Assembly (NCBI GenBank): GCA_035771175.1
Contig: CM069598.1
Coordinates: 7,781,413-7,845,412 of the forward strand
Direction of reading: 5' to 3'
DNA: 64,000 nucleotides
From: Paratinospora sagittata
Lineage: Eukaryota; Streptophyta; Magnoliopsida; Ranunculales; Menispermaceae
The notes beneath the pieces were generated by a model, which searched no databases, was not told the origin of the DNA, and saw only the letters and a program-made list of their open reading frames with translations. Shown here one piece after another: positions 1 through 12,071 of the stretch; position 1 is the stretch's first letter; every line of letters starts with the position of its first letter. Position numbers and translations under genes: made by a program.

Positions 1-231
1 TGCTATTAGGCCAGCCAGAAGCAACACATTAACAAACTAAGTGTGATCGCAATATGAATGTCAAGATAGATATATGGTAATATATTAAAAGATAAAATTA
101 TAAATGAACATATTTGAGAAATGATAAGAGCAGCCTCAGATGGAAATAAAATGAGAAATGCCCATTAAAAACTGGTTTGGATGCATACAAAGACCTTTAG
201 ATGCCCCATTAACAGTACATGGTGAAGATAG

Positions 232-713
232 AGGTAGAGAAAGACTATTTTTTTATTTATTTATTTAGCAGAAACAAGAGCTGAAATTTATTAATGATTA
301 AAACTGTAGGAGGCCTATGTGGCACCAGATGTGCAACCACAAGGAACCAGACCAAGTATACAAAAAGCCAAAATAAAAAATAAGACCCAAACAGCTAGCC
401 CACCCCTAAACCAGATGTACATCTAACCATAGCTGGAAATGATAGAGATATGGGAGAGAGACATGCTGTCCTCTAGACAATTGGGAGAAGAAAATCTCCC
501 ACCTGAAAAGTTAACCCATTTATCCCAAATCCAACGCGCATAAGTGCAATTCAAGAAGATATGATCTGGAGACTCTCCATCCTGGTAGCAGAATAAACAG
601 CACTGAGGGGACAAACATGTGTTAGCTAGTCTTCTCTGAAACATATCCATAGTGTTAAGTCTCCTGTGTGCTAGAAACCAGCCAAACACTAACTTTAGAG
701 GTATAGAAAGACT
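232..713 (-). mobile_element. 5'-truncated LINE (zf-RVT end) with TSD
   Basis: Minus-strand reading gives the C-terminal zinc-binding region typical of plant LINE reverse transcriptases: FGWFLAHRRLN, then FQRR, then a Cys pair and DGESPDHIFLNC. The insert body is about 247-698. Its 3' end, at the left, is an A/T-rich tail (T-rich on the plus strand at 247-266). It is flanked by a 15-bp direct repeat with one mismatch, AGGTAGAGAAAGACT at 232-246 and AGGTATAGAAAGACT at 699-713, which I read as the target-site duplication. Only the last few hundred bases of the element are present, so it cannot move by itself. Confidence 0.82.
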
Positions 714-779
714 TAAAATAATCAGGACAGAGATACTTAAAGAAAGATATAACTACTTATAATATAAATGTCAACTTAG

Positions 780-1615
780 GCCTTGATAGAAGGGAGTGGA
801 GGAAGCCAATTCGCACATCCAACCCGGGCAACTCTAGGAAAAAGGTTTGTTGAGTTGAGTGTAAGAAAGGAGAAGCCTGGGTCTATTTGGGTGTATATTG
901 TTTAGCTGGTTAGGCACTAATCTACATTAGTTATTAGAGGGGATGAGGCCATGACTCAGTTGAAATCTTTTATAGGATTGGTATCATTCTCCAGTAGACT
1001 CTAAATGAAAGAGTTAATTGTTTTTTCTTGACTTAAGCTCTAACAAATTCCATGTTTGCAGTAAGAAAACAAGCCTTAGAATTTGTTGAGCTCCTCAGAC
1101 TGATCTAGCATCTGAACTTAGAGTCTATATATCTTCACAAAAATGCCCAGTCCCATGTTTCCACCTTACATATGCTCATGCCAATGTGGTATTGGTTCCT
1201 GTGCCTATATGTATTGTTGCCCTAGCTTATCATCTTCCTGATTGGACTCAGCTATTCATTTTTTCGATGTGCTTCTTGGGATAAATTAGGCCTCAAGGTT
1301 CCTTCTAATATGATAACTAACAAAACCATGAATTAGAGGGGCTTTTGTAGTTCAATGTCCAGATAAAACTTACATTATAGATTGATTATGATTTTCATTA
1401 TATTTTATTTGTTTCTATTTGGATTGTTTAATTATTTTTGGGTTGTTATTCAGTTAGGAGTTTAGATAAGATTAGGTATATTTGAGCTTCCTAATTGAGT
1501 TAAGAAGTGTTGATTTGAGTTATAAATAATTTAGTTTGTAATTTGTGAAAACACTGATTGATTGATGAAATTGAAATCCTTGTTCTCCCCTTTCTCTCTT
1601 GGCGCCGCCATTACC
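780..1615 (+). mobile_element. Degraded LTR-retrotransposon remnant (possible Ty3/gypsy pol end plus LTR)
   Basis: No open frame survives. Around 1211-1310 short plus-strand stretches (ALAYHLPDW, then WDKLGLKVPSN in another frame) resemble the end of a Ty3/gypsy integrase, where an 'AYxLxLP...HPVFHVS..K' pattern is usual. The AT-rich stretch at about 1380-1600 has the look of an LTR. I could not find a partner LTR or a TSD. The call rests on weak, frameshifted similarity and could be wrong. Confidence 0.3.
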
Positions 1616-1617
1616 TA

Positions 1618-1826
1618 GGCCCTGTTTGTTTGTAATTTGAATACAGTTTTTTGTATCCCAAAATCTGAAAACACAAAAAAATGTGTTTAGTTGGTTAAAT
1701 TTGAAAACAACTTTTTATGATTTTACTTAGAAAACAGCATATTGTCTAAAAATAATAAAAAGTTGGTTTCCAAATTTTCATTTTTGGATTGTATCCCTGT
1801 TTTCAAAGCGCAAACCAAACACAGCC
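1618..1826. mobile_element. MITE copy A (GGCCCTGTTTG... termini)
   Basis: A non-coding element of about 209 bp with imperfect terminal inverted repeats: it starts GGCCCTGTTTGTTTG and ends CAAACCAAACACAGCC. A CTA lies at each edge (1615-1617 and 1826-1828, the second overlapping the last base), which would fit a 3-bp duplication as made by PIF/Harbinger elements. A clearly related copy in the same orientation lies at 50346-50530 and shares several internal blocks. Superfamily assignment is from the termini only. Confidence 0.65.
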
Positions 1827-1874
1827 TAAGAGATGAACGTGTCTTTAGATGATTTCAGTTATAGGTTAACATTC

Positions 1875-2264
1875 AGAAGTAGGTTCTCAATTCCTTATGG
1901 TTGGAGCTTAATAATAGAATTTTTAAGAATCAAGCCCTAAGGGAGGTGCAACTGTGGGAGATTATAAAGATGGTGGCTAGCTCTTGGGTGTTCTCATCAA
2001 GTTGGAATTCTGGGTTCTCTCCATCTCGGATTGGTTGTTGGGTTGGGATAGATGTTTACATCTTGGGAATGAGGTGTGATACGATCAGTATAGATTGGGA
2101 GGGACTTTCCCTTTGTAAATTTTGGTAGAACCATGCACTTCTTGTGCATATTATTACAATGTGTATGTCTTGATAAATATTACTTAATAAAAAATTATCT
2201 TTGTTTCTGTTCAAAAAAAAAAAAAGAAAAAAAAGAAAAAAAAGAAAAGAAGTAGGTTCTCAAT
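1875..2264 (+). mobile_element. 5'-truncated LINE with poly(A) tail and perfect 17-bp TSD
   Basis: The body (1892-2247) carries the last codons of a LINE ORF2 (LNNRIFKNQ, then WEIIKMVASSWV), a short 3' UTR and a poly(A) tail interrupted by Gs (about 2213-2247). It is flanked by a perfect 17-bp direct repeat, AGAAGTAGGTTCTCAAT, at 1875-1891 and 2248-2264. The unmutated TSD suggests a fairly recent insertion. The ORF beginning at 1901 is the ORF2 tail, not a gene. Confidence 0.92.
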
Positions 2265-3478
2265 AAATTAGCAGTGAAAGAACAGATACATTTCAAACTC
2301 AAAGTAGGTGAGACAAGGGCTCCATTTGAAATAGGTCCCACAAGAAAATAATATCATAAAGACAATATTCTTACTTTGACATCATATTTTAATCTTTATT
2401 AGGACCACAAGATGTAGTAAATAGATAATTCATGCTGCAACCAAAGCTCATCAAGTGCTGTCCATGGCTGCATTTTACCTCATTTACTTTATTTGATTCT
2501 TGCTTGATAAGGTTTACAAAAAGCTTCCACTAATGTACTTCAGCATTAGTGGTTTCCATTGCTACATATGTTCCTTATCTTATTTACTAGACTTGCATCT
2601 TGATAAGGATTAAGGATCATATGACAAGCTTCCAGTTGAAACCAAACTAGATAAATTTGGAGCCATTTGGATTGCAAATCTTGAATCTTATCCCAAAGGT
2701 AAAAACTGCAAAACTCAACAATTATGGACCATTATATCTAAGATGTCAGACAGTACTTGGGTGCAACTTCTTGTTATATACTTAGAATTTTGTGATTCAC
2801 ACAAGCTTTTCTTAATCACCTTCCTCATCTCCTCATCTTTTCTAAATTTTGCATAAATTCCCTATCCCACCAAGAATTAAATAGTGCCTCAATAATTGCT
2901 ATAGTTTATTTAGACTTAGATCATGATTCAGCTCTTTTTTTTAATTGTCATTCTTCTCCCTTCTCCCTTTTTCTAATCAGAGCTCATTCGTTAGTTTCTT
3001 TGTTGTTTTGTGTGATAATCAATCTAATTCTAGGACCATGCTATATTTCTTTTCTGCCATAGATGGAATACCTTTTTCTTGGATTCCAAGGCCGTGAACA
3101 TGCTTCCATCATTCCTTTAGATAGAAAGATAACCACCGACAGAGGAAGTGCACAATTCATCTTCAAACATCACTTTCATAGTCCAACAATGTACATCATC
3201 ACCACCACCACCATACATACCATACCATACATCATGCCTCCCTCAACAAATCCCCATCACCACCACATAAAACCCATCTTGAAGCGAAAGAAGAAAGCTG
3301 CAACTAACATCAACAGAACCACCACCACCATCATTGGTATTGGCACAACACATTCACTAAAAAAAAGCTACCCACTAAATAAAATAAAATAAAATAAACC
3401 CATCTTATTCTACTACTTTTTTCTTCAAAGAAGAAAAAAGTTGAAATTAGATAGATTTATTAATAGTAATGCCTCTAG

Positions 3479-5410
3479 TTAGTGGAGCTTGTTGGCAAGA
3501 TTGCATTGCTTTCTGATCTCACCCTTGGTACCAGTGAGAGGATTGTTCTCAGAGAGAATTGTAATGGCTCTTGAGAACTCTTCGGCCCAGTATTCTGAGC
3601 TCTTTGCCATCTTCTTCACATAATTTTTGGTCCTCTTGTCAATGGCAAGCTGGTGATCTACCATCATCAGCCCCTTGTTGTCCAAGACGTTCCTGTAGTA
3701 ATTGTTGTCGAGCTTCATCGGCGTGCCACGATCGTTCCTCACATATTGGACAGCCTTCGGGTCGGGGATTGGATCCGGGCACTTCTTGAGCATGTGCTCA
3801 ACATGGTCTGGGTTCAGCTCAGGATCCACCTCTGGGTATAATCTGTGAACAAGCTTCACACAGTGTGTCCTTCCCACACTGTGAGCTCCTGCATATATAT
3901 GCAAAAGGAAATTTAAACTATGAAAAAAAAAAAAAAAAAACCTAAACTCAACTAGATGGGTGGATTACATAAATTCATTTCATCATTGAACGCCATGAAG
4001 CATTAAATTTATTGTATTACAAATAACTAAATCTTTCTTAATTATTTCTGTCTGCCTAATTAAAAGTCTTCCTTTATGAGAGAAATGCTTTGGAAGACTC
4101 TAAACGTGTACTCCATGCCCAAGTCACTTGGATCAACAATTCATGCTAATATAAGGGACTCAAAGGTGTTTGAATACAGAGTCACATATATTGGGTGGAT
4201 CCATGCTGAATAGTCTCTCTATCAGGGTCTTAACTATAATATTATACATTCTTGTATCTAGGGAAGGATGTTGGAAGTGATGATGCATGTATCATCCTTA
4301 GCTACTATGATGATGAACATGCATGTGATTTTTCATCGTAACATCATGTAACCTACTACTTTAATTGTGTCTGTACATGTGCCCATATGGAGGGAGGCAT
4401 TAAGCATGCAAAAAATAGTGTATATATATACCTAGCAAGGCAACAACTCCAGAGGTGTCAATGCCTATGGCTCCAAATCTTTCCAGAACAACAGAGATGC
4501 TCTCATTGTGGTCTGGGAGGTACTGCTCAAGCAAATCTGCACGGCTCCTTCTACCATCTCTTCTTCCTGTCTTAAGTGGGATGTAAGGTCCACCAAGCTG
4601 TAGCAAAAACCATAAACAAAACAGAGATTTAAGTTAAAGCACAGAAACACTATGTTCATGCAGAGAAACAAAAACTCTACACTGAAAAACATTTACAAGT
4701 TAGATATAAAAGAAGATAAATCCAACATAGAGGTTAAAAAATAAACAAAAATTAAGTTAGAAGTACAGAAACCCAGAAAAAGAACAAAGAAAAAAGAAGA
4801 TGATGATGATGATGAAACCTAAAGAATTAGCAGTTTTGTAGACTATAAGTGTGTGTGTGTGTGTTTTCCAAGTACCGCGACGATGCCATCTCGACCAGAG
4901 AGCACAAGGATATCAGCACAAGAAACGACTCCAGGGCATTCCCTTTCAACAGCTTCTTTAATGTCTTCAAGATATCTGAAGTTCCTCATGCCAAAGCTCC
5001 TGTCTGTCTCCTTCTCAGACAATTCTCTCCTTGTTGAATCCAGCAGAAGTGAAGCATCACAAGACTATACCCACCAAGGAAAAATTGCAGATAAACAAGA
5101 AAAAAAAAACCCATTAACAACATATCAAAAAAAAGTGAAGAAGAATTATGCAAAAAAAAAAAAAAAGTTTGGGGCTTACTTCAACAGCACAATCATGGAA
5201 GATATTCCTCAGCCATGAGAATGCAGTGTTTTTGTGGCGTTTGTAGAGAAGCTTGACTTGTTCTCTGATGATTTCCTCAGCTTGTGGGCATGTTTCCTTG
5301 TAAAAGTTCATAACAAGGCCTGGGCTCTCCTCATTCTCCGCAAAAGCAATTGCTGAGAGAGCAAAGAGAGCAGCACAGAAGAAAACGAAGAGAGCTTTGG
5401 AGGAACCCAT
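3479..5410 (-). CDS. PRX42-like: Class III peroxidase, PRX42/PRXR1-like
   Basis: Secretory haem peroxidase of the plant class III family, which oxidises phenolic and other donors with hydrogen peroxide in the apoplast or cell wall. Four coding exons by splice sites and phase: 5180-5410, 4876-5064, 4432-4597 and 3479-3888, giving 331 residues, the usual length. Residues 1-24 (MGSSKALFVFFCAAL...AIAFA) form a signal peptide. The distal haem pocket is LRNIFHDC (Arg68, His72); the proximal ligand is His198 in AHSVGRTHC. LLDSTRREL, GGPYIPLKTGRRDG and LDNNYYRN are family landmarks. Overall it matches Arabidopsis PER42 (PRXR1) from memory very closely, including the unusual FSWLRNIFHDCAVE segment. 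The start is the first ATG that begins a signal peptide; an in-frame ATG 27 codons upstream would put charged residues ahead of it. No key residue is missing. Confidence 0.95.
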
Positions 5411-5477
5411 TTTTTTTTTTCTCAGCTTCTCCAAAAGATCAGTGGTGATCTTGCTCTTCCTTCTCCCTACTTCAGTT

Positions 5478-5485
5478 CTTAAATA
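5478..5485 (-). promoter_or_regulatory. Possible TATA-like element of the peroxidase gene
   Basis: TATTTAAG on the minus strand lies about 70 bases upstream of the peroxidase ATG, a workable distance for a short 5' leader. It departs from the TATA consensus and was chosen by position only. Confidence 0.3.
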
Positions 5486-5494
5486 ATGCAAGAG

Positions 5495-8400
5495 AGGAAT
5501 AAAAGTGAAATAAACTATAGAAAGTAGAAACCCAGAAATAAAATAAAAATAAAAACTGTAGGGTGGTTAGATTACATTAGATTCTGATGCTTAGTGTAAC
5601 AATTTTTTACACTTTGCATTTATTGCTACCTCAGGCCCTTATCCTTTGGACTCTTGTTTAAATTTCAAAAATATGATATAGAAAGTGCAAGTGTCAAATA
5701 AGGCTGACTGGAGAAGGGTATCTTCTCATACGATCTAGGGTTTTTAAAATGTATACACGTAATAATGTATTTTAAATAAAAATATTTATATAAGAGTCCT
5801 AATTATTATGCATTTTTTAAAAATTCTTATTGGAATTAAGATGTCGCTAGAAAGAGTAGCCTATTAAAAAATAATGACAATGATATAATCATATAAACAA
5901 AAAAAATCTTAATTAAGAAAGTAAATTCATATAGCCAATTTGTATAGTTAAAAAAAAAAAATCATTTTATTGTATTAAATATAGTTACAATTGCTCAATG
6001 TGATGTATTATAGATGGTCGGGGTCTGTACTAAATGTAATTAAGGAGTGAAGGTATCTGAATCGAAACTTATACCTATCTCAGTCTCGTCCACTTGAGAA
6101 AAGCTGTCAAATGTTCCTGCAGTGTTCTAACGCAGATTAGTCTCATTTGAAAGGCGGGATAGTGAGTGAAAAACTGAAAAAATAAAAAATAAAAAATCAA
6201 TAGTTACAATTAGGATGTATACTCTATCTAAGAAGAATTTTTCATACTTATTCTATATCTTTACATTGGATACGCTACATTAATTATGCTTTGTATGGTT
6301 ATTTTAAATTAGCCCATAATAGTAAGGAAATAACTTAAGTTAACCCTTTGCCCTGGATTTCAGCATGATGTACACTAATATCCACACACCTACCCTCATA
6401 AATACTTCCAAGAGGGGTACATTAAATTAAATAGGAGGAATCTGCATAAATAAACAATTCCAAGAGGGGGTATAGATAAACAATAATAATAAAGGTAAGG
6501 GAGAAAGCACCGAGATAGTAGAAGATTTTCTTTCTTTAAATAAATGTTGCTTTGGCTTTTTAGAAGGTCTATAGTGGATATGTTATTATTGGCAACAAAA
6601 ATTGTGAGTACACATGTTAGACATCTTATGTAAGATAATTATTTAAAGGGAATTGGCCAAGAAATCAAAATCTTATACGTGTAAGGATCTGTTTTGACCA
6701 ATTTAAACAACTTTTGGCATACCTTAGCTTTTTATTATTTTTTGTATTTGAATTTTTCAAGGCATTTATTTGTCTCCTAAACCATATCCCTGGCAAAGGC
6801 TCTGATCTTACATACCTTCCATCATGGCACTTTTTACTGGGTCTCGATTATATCTGAATAAATTGCAATATAACATACCAAACAAGTATAATGTATAATC
6901 CCTTTTTATATATTGACTCTCTATATGTAACACAAACTCCTATTATCTAATTAGTATCATTATAATTATAATATTATTTATAAAATATGTCCGAGTTTTT
7001 ATTTTTTATTTTTTGTGAAGTTAGGGACACCATCACCCAATTCCCACTAATTTCTTAAGACATGGCCATAAATATTAAAGATATTATTGTACGAATGAAA
7101 AACTCAAACTTAAAATTTATTTTATATAATAAAATTTTGTGTCCCTCAACTTAATAGAGTTTCAAGCTGGTGTGGTGTGTTCTATTAATAACAATATAAT
7201 TTAGAAAAATAATAGGAAAACAATTTGATGTTTTAATAAAGGCATAATGATAAAAAGACATAAAGCTAATCATAATTACTCAATAGTCACTAATCTTGTC
7301 CATTGGAGAAGATGACATTTCAAAGAAAAGTAAAAGAAGACCAAAAACCTTGCTCCTGCCATCATTAATGTCCATACCCCAAATTTAAGTTGAAAAAAGG
7401 AAAAAGAAAAAGCCAAGAGGGTGACCTCATGTACGGATATAGGTTGCTTTGCACCATATTAGTGGGTGTGATTAGTACTAATTTGAGTTGAATAGTATTC
7501 ATTTCATATATTATTGATTATGTTTTTTTAATGAGTGTAACTTTCTTGATATATATATATATATATATAGATTTTTAGACTTTATTAAGTTGGGTATATA
7601 CATATAAGATAATTTAGAGTAAACATGTAAATATTTGACCTCTTCCTTACTTGACATACAAGGCAAGAATGAATGATTGGCACCAAAAATAATTAAAAAG
7701 ATTAAACATATGCATGAAATATTCTAACAAATTATGACTTTTTTCTTAGCCTTTTCTTCTTCTTTTTTGAATGACACTTAATGGATATGAACTCATAATA
7801 TATGATAAAGAGAAATAATTACTCTCCCAAATGTTAGAGAGTTGCAACCCTATAAAGGTCTTGGGAGAATTTTTCTTATTTTTTCAATAATTATTTTTAA
7901 AAAAAAAGTGGTCTCTTATCTATTTTTTTTAACAAAGTTTAACTAAAAATAGATGTTATCAAATATTTTTAAAAATAGATTAAAATCACTTAATTTACTT
8001 TTTTTTTCATGTTGCAATATTCAAATTAACTGAATTTACTTGTATTCTTAAAGAGTTAAATTGAACAATTATAAATTAGATAAGTATGTAGTAATCTTGT
8101 AATAATTAGAATATGTAAATAAAATTTTATTTGCATCAAGGATCAAATCAAATGTGTCACATGTCATGCAAAGGAGAGTGTTAGTAATTAGATCCTAGTC
8201 ATGACAAGAGCTTTTGTACGCTATTCTGGTCGGCTTGCAAACATTCAAATAAATAATGAGACGAAGTATAGGAAGGTAGAGGGTCGCTATTAGAAAGAAA
8301 TGGTGTCATAAATGATATTATTTTTGAAATATTGGAAATAATAAATTATTATAACTGATTAATCAAAATCAAGCAGCTCATTTGATGTTACCTCACTAGT

Positions 8401-9840
8401 AGCCAAGTAACAAGGCATTTTCAATACTTTGGCATGTGGCCTCTCCTGCAAAAGTATTTGTATGCTAGAAGTGTGGAGGAAACATATTTATATAATAAAT
8501 CTTATGTGGTTGAGAATATATTTGGTTAAGTCGAGTTAGAGTGGTAGTATACAATTAATAACAAATGAAAAAGACATGAATGGATAGTGAAATGAAATAT
8601 TAACCTAGATTTTAAGGGTTTGTTTTTCTATCAATCCTCTAACACTAAAGGTAAGGGCAGTGTTACTGGTAACTTGCCAATTAAGGAGTGAGAGTTTGAA
8701 CTAGGTAGCCTTCCTCGTCTAAACATTTATTAAATAAAAAAAAATGTTAGTGGTAATTTAATGTACATAATTTAGTGGTAATATTATAGTAAAACTTTAA
8801 AAAAGTGGTAATAATTAATAAATGGGAGAAATTGGAGCACAGCTGGCCTTAAGGACTGAGAAGTAATTACAAAAAAAGAGCCACCGACACTTCTACACAG
8901 TGCTCATGGCTCACGCTATATTGGTCACGGGTGAGGAGTGACCCTAGATGTCATATCAGTGTAACCATGGTTACATCTTTACCCTCTCATTCACTTTTTA
9001 ATATTATCAAAATATCTTAATTAGATAAATATCTATTTTATTTGAAAACGGTATCACCACGTAGCTCTCTGTCTGTCGTACCTAAAATGACGGCAACACC
9101 CTTCCTTCTTCTGCCACGTAATACTCATAATTCATAACGTGTTTTTACATAGTTTGACCTGTTTATCACCCTTAAGATACAAGCAAGAAAAAGAAAAAAG
9201 AGATTTGTATTTTTAAACCCATACTTTCATTTATAAGTATAATTATATTCTTTTAAGTCATAATAGCTAAAAAAAAAAAAAGTCATAATTGCTGAATTAC
9301 TCCTTAAGATCATGATGTAGTCCCTACGTTAACATAATAATTAATGCATATATTTGATTATAATAATATATATTCATACATACATATAATAATAAAATAA
9401 GCATCTATCATATCATTTCTAATTTAATAACATGCAATTAATTTTTGGAGGGTATTTCATCGTATTTGGGACTTTTCAAGAAGCTATTTTTTTATTGGGA
9501 TTGTTTATTAGAAGAAAAAGAAAAGGTGCTCTGTAATGGCCGTTCACGTGGATGTCTTGATGGCAGTAGGTACAGTGAAATTAACGAATGCTTCCAAACC
9601 TATCTATTGTCATATTTATGTGATTTTGTGCTCCCTAGTACAATGCGTCGCCTTTTTCGAAAAAAACGAAAGAAAGATTACAGCGTAGTATTTTTTTTTT
9701 TTGAGATTTTGAGAGATTTGGTTATTTGTTTAATCTTATCCACCTTAGAAGTCTTCTAGTTTTTTAAATTAGAATTTGGTCCTTAACCAATTAACCTATC
9801 ACAAATCTATCAAATTACAAGTTATTAAGTATATTTAACT
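5495..9840. other. AT-rich intergenic region without a recognised gene
   Basis: Read in both strands: only short, low-complexity ORFs. The 104-codon ORF at 9445-9759 is rich in Phe, Lys and Leu and has no recognisable motif. The region holds scattered A/T runs, an (AT)n microsatellite near 7549-7568, and retroposon-like tails such as the A-rich end near 8733-8745. No TSD-bounded element could be defined. Confidence 0.6.
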
Positions 9841-9844
9841 ATTT

Positions 9845-11620
9845 TATTTTTTTGATGTTTGATCATTTTTTAACTCGAATTAAAGTTATTTAAAATGCGT
9901 TAAAATTAAAAAAAATTTAACAGGACAACTTGGTGACCGATCAGTGAGTTTTCAAATATCATTTGAGTTTTCAAATATCATTTGATCGATTCATAAAAAA
10001 AAAATTTAAATGGTTATAACTTTTTTTTTTAACTTGGATTTAAGTATGGTTTAACTAAATTTTTTATCACTAGGGAGCGGTCACTGGTAATAAAAAACCG
10101 GTGATTTTACATATATTGAACATTTAATAGCCATCGGACCTGTCACCGATGACCGAAAAGTCATTTAAAGTACCTGAATTTATAGATCTTCTTTCTTTTT
10201 TTAACGTATTTTAAATTACTCAAAACGGAGTTAAAACAAAAAAGTTATGGTTATTTGAAGTTTGCATGCCGATTGGCCAATCGTCATACCGATCGGTCAA
10301 CAAACTTACCGATCGATCAACTCGGTGACCGATCAGTGAGTTCTCGGTATATCGTTTGACTAATCGATAAGAAAACTTCAAATGGTTATAACTTTTCGTT
10401 TTAACTCGGATTTTAGTGATTCAAGAAGCGTTAGAAAGATGAAGAAAATATATACAACACCGGATGGTTTAATTGACTTCTCAATCACCGATGACCGGTC
10501 TGGTGGTTGTTAAAAACTCAATGTATGTAAAATCACCGATTTTAGGTCACCGGGGACGGGTCACTGCCCGGTGACCTAAAAGTAACTTAAACTAACCAGT
10601 GTTGTATATCTTTTCTTCCTTTTTCCGATGCATATTGAATAACTCAAATCTAAGTTAAAACGAAAAAATTATGAACATTTGAAGTTATCTTATCGATTAA
10701 TCAAATGATATACCGAAAACTCACAGATCGGTCACTGAGTTGACCGATCGGTGAGTTTGTTGACCGATTGGTATGGCGCTTGACCAATCGATATACAAAC
10801 TTCAAATGACCATAATTTTTTTCGTTTTAACTCAGATTTGAGAGATTCAAAATACGTTGGAAAGAAAAAGAAAAGATATACAACACCGGATGATTTAATT
10901 GACTTTTCGGTCATCGGTGACCGGACTGGTGACTATTAAACATTCAATGTATGTAAAATTACCGATTTTAGGTCACCGGTGACCCATCATCAATGACCGA
11001 AAAGTCACTTAAATCACCCGGTGTTGTAGATCTTTTCTTTTTCTTTCTAACGCATCTTAAATCACTCAAATCCGAGTTAAAACAAAAAAAATTATGACAA
11101 TTTGAAGTTTTCTTATTGATCAGTCAAATGATATACAGAAAACTCACAGATCGGTCACCGAATTGACCGATTGGTATGGCGATTGACCAATCGATATGCA
11201 AACTTAAAATAACCATAACTTTTTCGTTTTAACTCAAATTTAAATGATTCAAAATACGTTAGAAAGAGGAAGATAAGATTTACAAATCCAGTACTTTAAG
11301 ATTTACAAATCCAGTGCTTTAAGTGACTTTTCAGTCACCTGTGACCGATCCGATGGCTGTTATTGCTCAATATATGTAAAATCACCAATTTTCGATCACC
11401 GGTGATCAGAAATTCAAAACACATCTTGAATTACTTAAATCTAAGTTAAAACGAAACAGTTATGACCATTTGAAATTTTCTTATTGATCGGTCTAACGAT
11501 ATATCGAAAACTCACCGATCGATCTCACCTAGCTGACCAATCTGTCACCGAGTTGCCCGGTCAAGAACTTTTTAATTTCATCGCCTTTTGAATCACTTTA
11601 ATCAGAAATAAAAAAAAATA
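9845..11620. repeat. Fold-back repeat array, period about 420 bp
   Basis: A 1.8-kb block of diverged units. One recurring landmark (a stretch like GAGTTAAAACGAAAAAATTATG) appears near 10223, 10651, 11067 and 11441, a spacing of roughly 370-430 bp. Each unit contains a block and its reverse complement: for example GAAGTTTGCATGCCGATTGG near 10258 is matched in inverted orientation near 10765-10804. Many short palindromes based on ACCGATCGGT and CACCGGTGACC recur. Smaller tandem duplications sit inside it (about 9945-9985 and 11278-11325). It is non-coding; ORFs within it are accidental. A diverged relative lies at 62649-63516. Confidence 0.8.
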
Positions 11621-11765
11621 GTTAAACATGAAAAAAGCAAAATGGTCAAATACACTCTTTGACAACTTCTAACAGGTTGATTGGTTGTGACCCAAATGCT
11701 AATTTTAAAAGCTATGAAACCTCTCCTCTAGATAAGGATAACCACGAGACCAAATCTCTAAAAAT

Positions 11766-12071
11766 CCCTTTTTCTTTTAAGAGACCATACAAACGTATAA
11801 TATTTGTCTCAGTTTCTAAACCCACTAATTCTCACGCTAATAGGACAAAACTACAATGACTACCTAGCAACACAAACCAGTCTAAACCGAGTTTAAAAAT
11901 TTATCCCTTCTACCTAACTCGTACCCCATGCCAATGTAGCTTTTTACGAAACTTGTGCAGATGCCTATCACGACACATGATTTAAAAAATTACTACCCTT
12001 CCACAACTCAAACTCACAATCCGTGCAATGCCCATGAAGCTGACGACCAACTCCGACAGCACCTCATTGAC
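11766..12071 (-). mobile_element. tRNA-derived SINE, family 1, copy 1
   Basis: On the minus strand, starting near 12071, the sequence aligns along its whole length with the better-defined SINE at 52045-52308. It has a box A-like GCTGTCGGAGTTGG, a box B-like GAGTTTGAGTTG, the shared CACAAGTTTCGTAAAAAGCT block, ACAAATATTATACG, and a 3' end TCTCTTAAAAGAAAAA. It has about 30 bases extra just after box B relative to the other copy. No clear TSD was found. The ORFs at 11659-11859 and 11955-12254 on the opposite strand are by-products. Confidence 0.75.

Noticed and set aside
3063..3392. 109-codon plus-strand ORF beyond the peroxidase stop
   Set aside because: Thr/His/Pro-rich translation of a CAC/ACC-rich stretch; lies in the probable 3' UTR of the peroxidase gene on the other strand; no domain.
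9445..9759. 104-codon plus-strand ORF
   Set aside because: Low-complexity, no motif, no promoter or exon partner; likely chance in AT-rich DNA.
9845..11620. Regular palindromic repeats considered as a CRISPR-like array
   Set aside because: Repeats are hundreds of bases long, diverged and inverted, with no spacers, in a plant nuclear genome.
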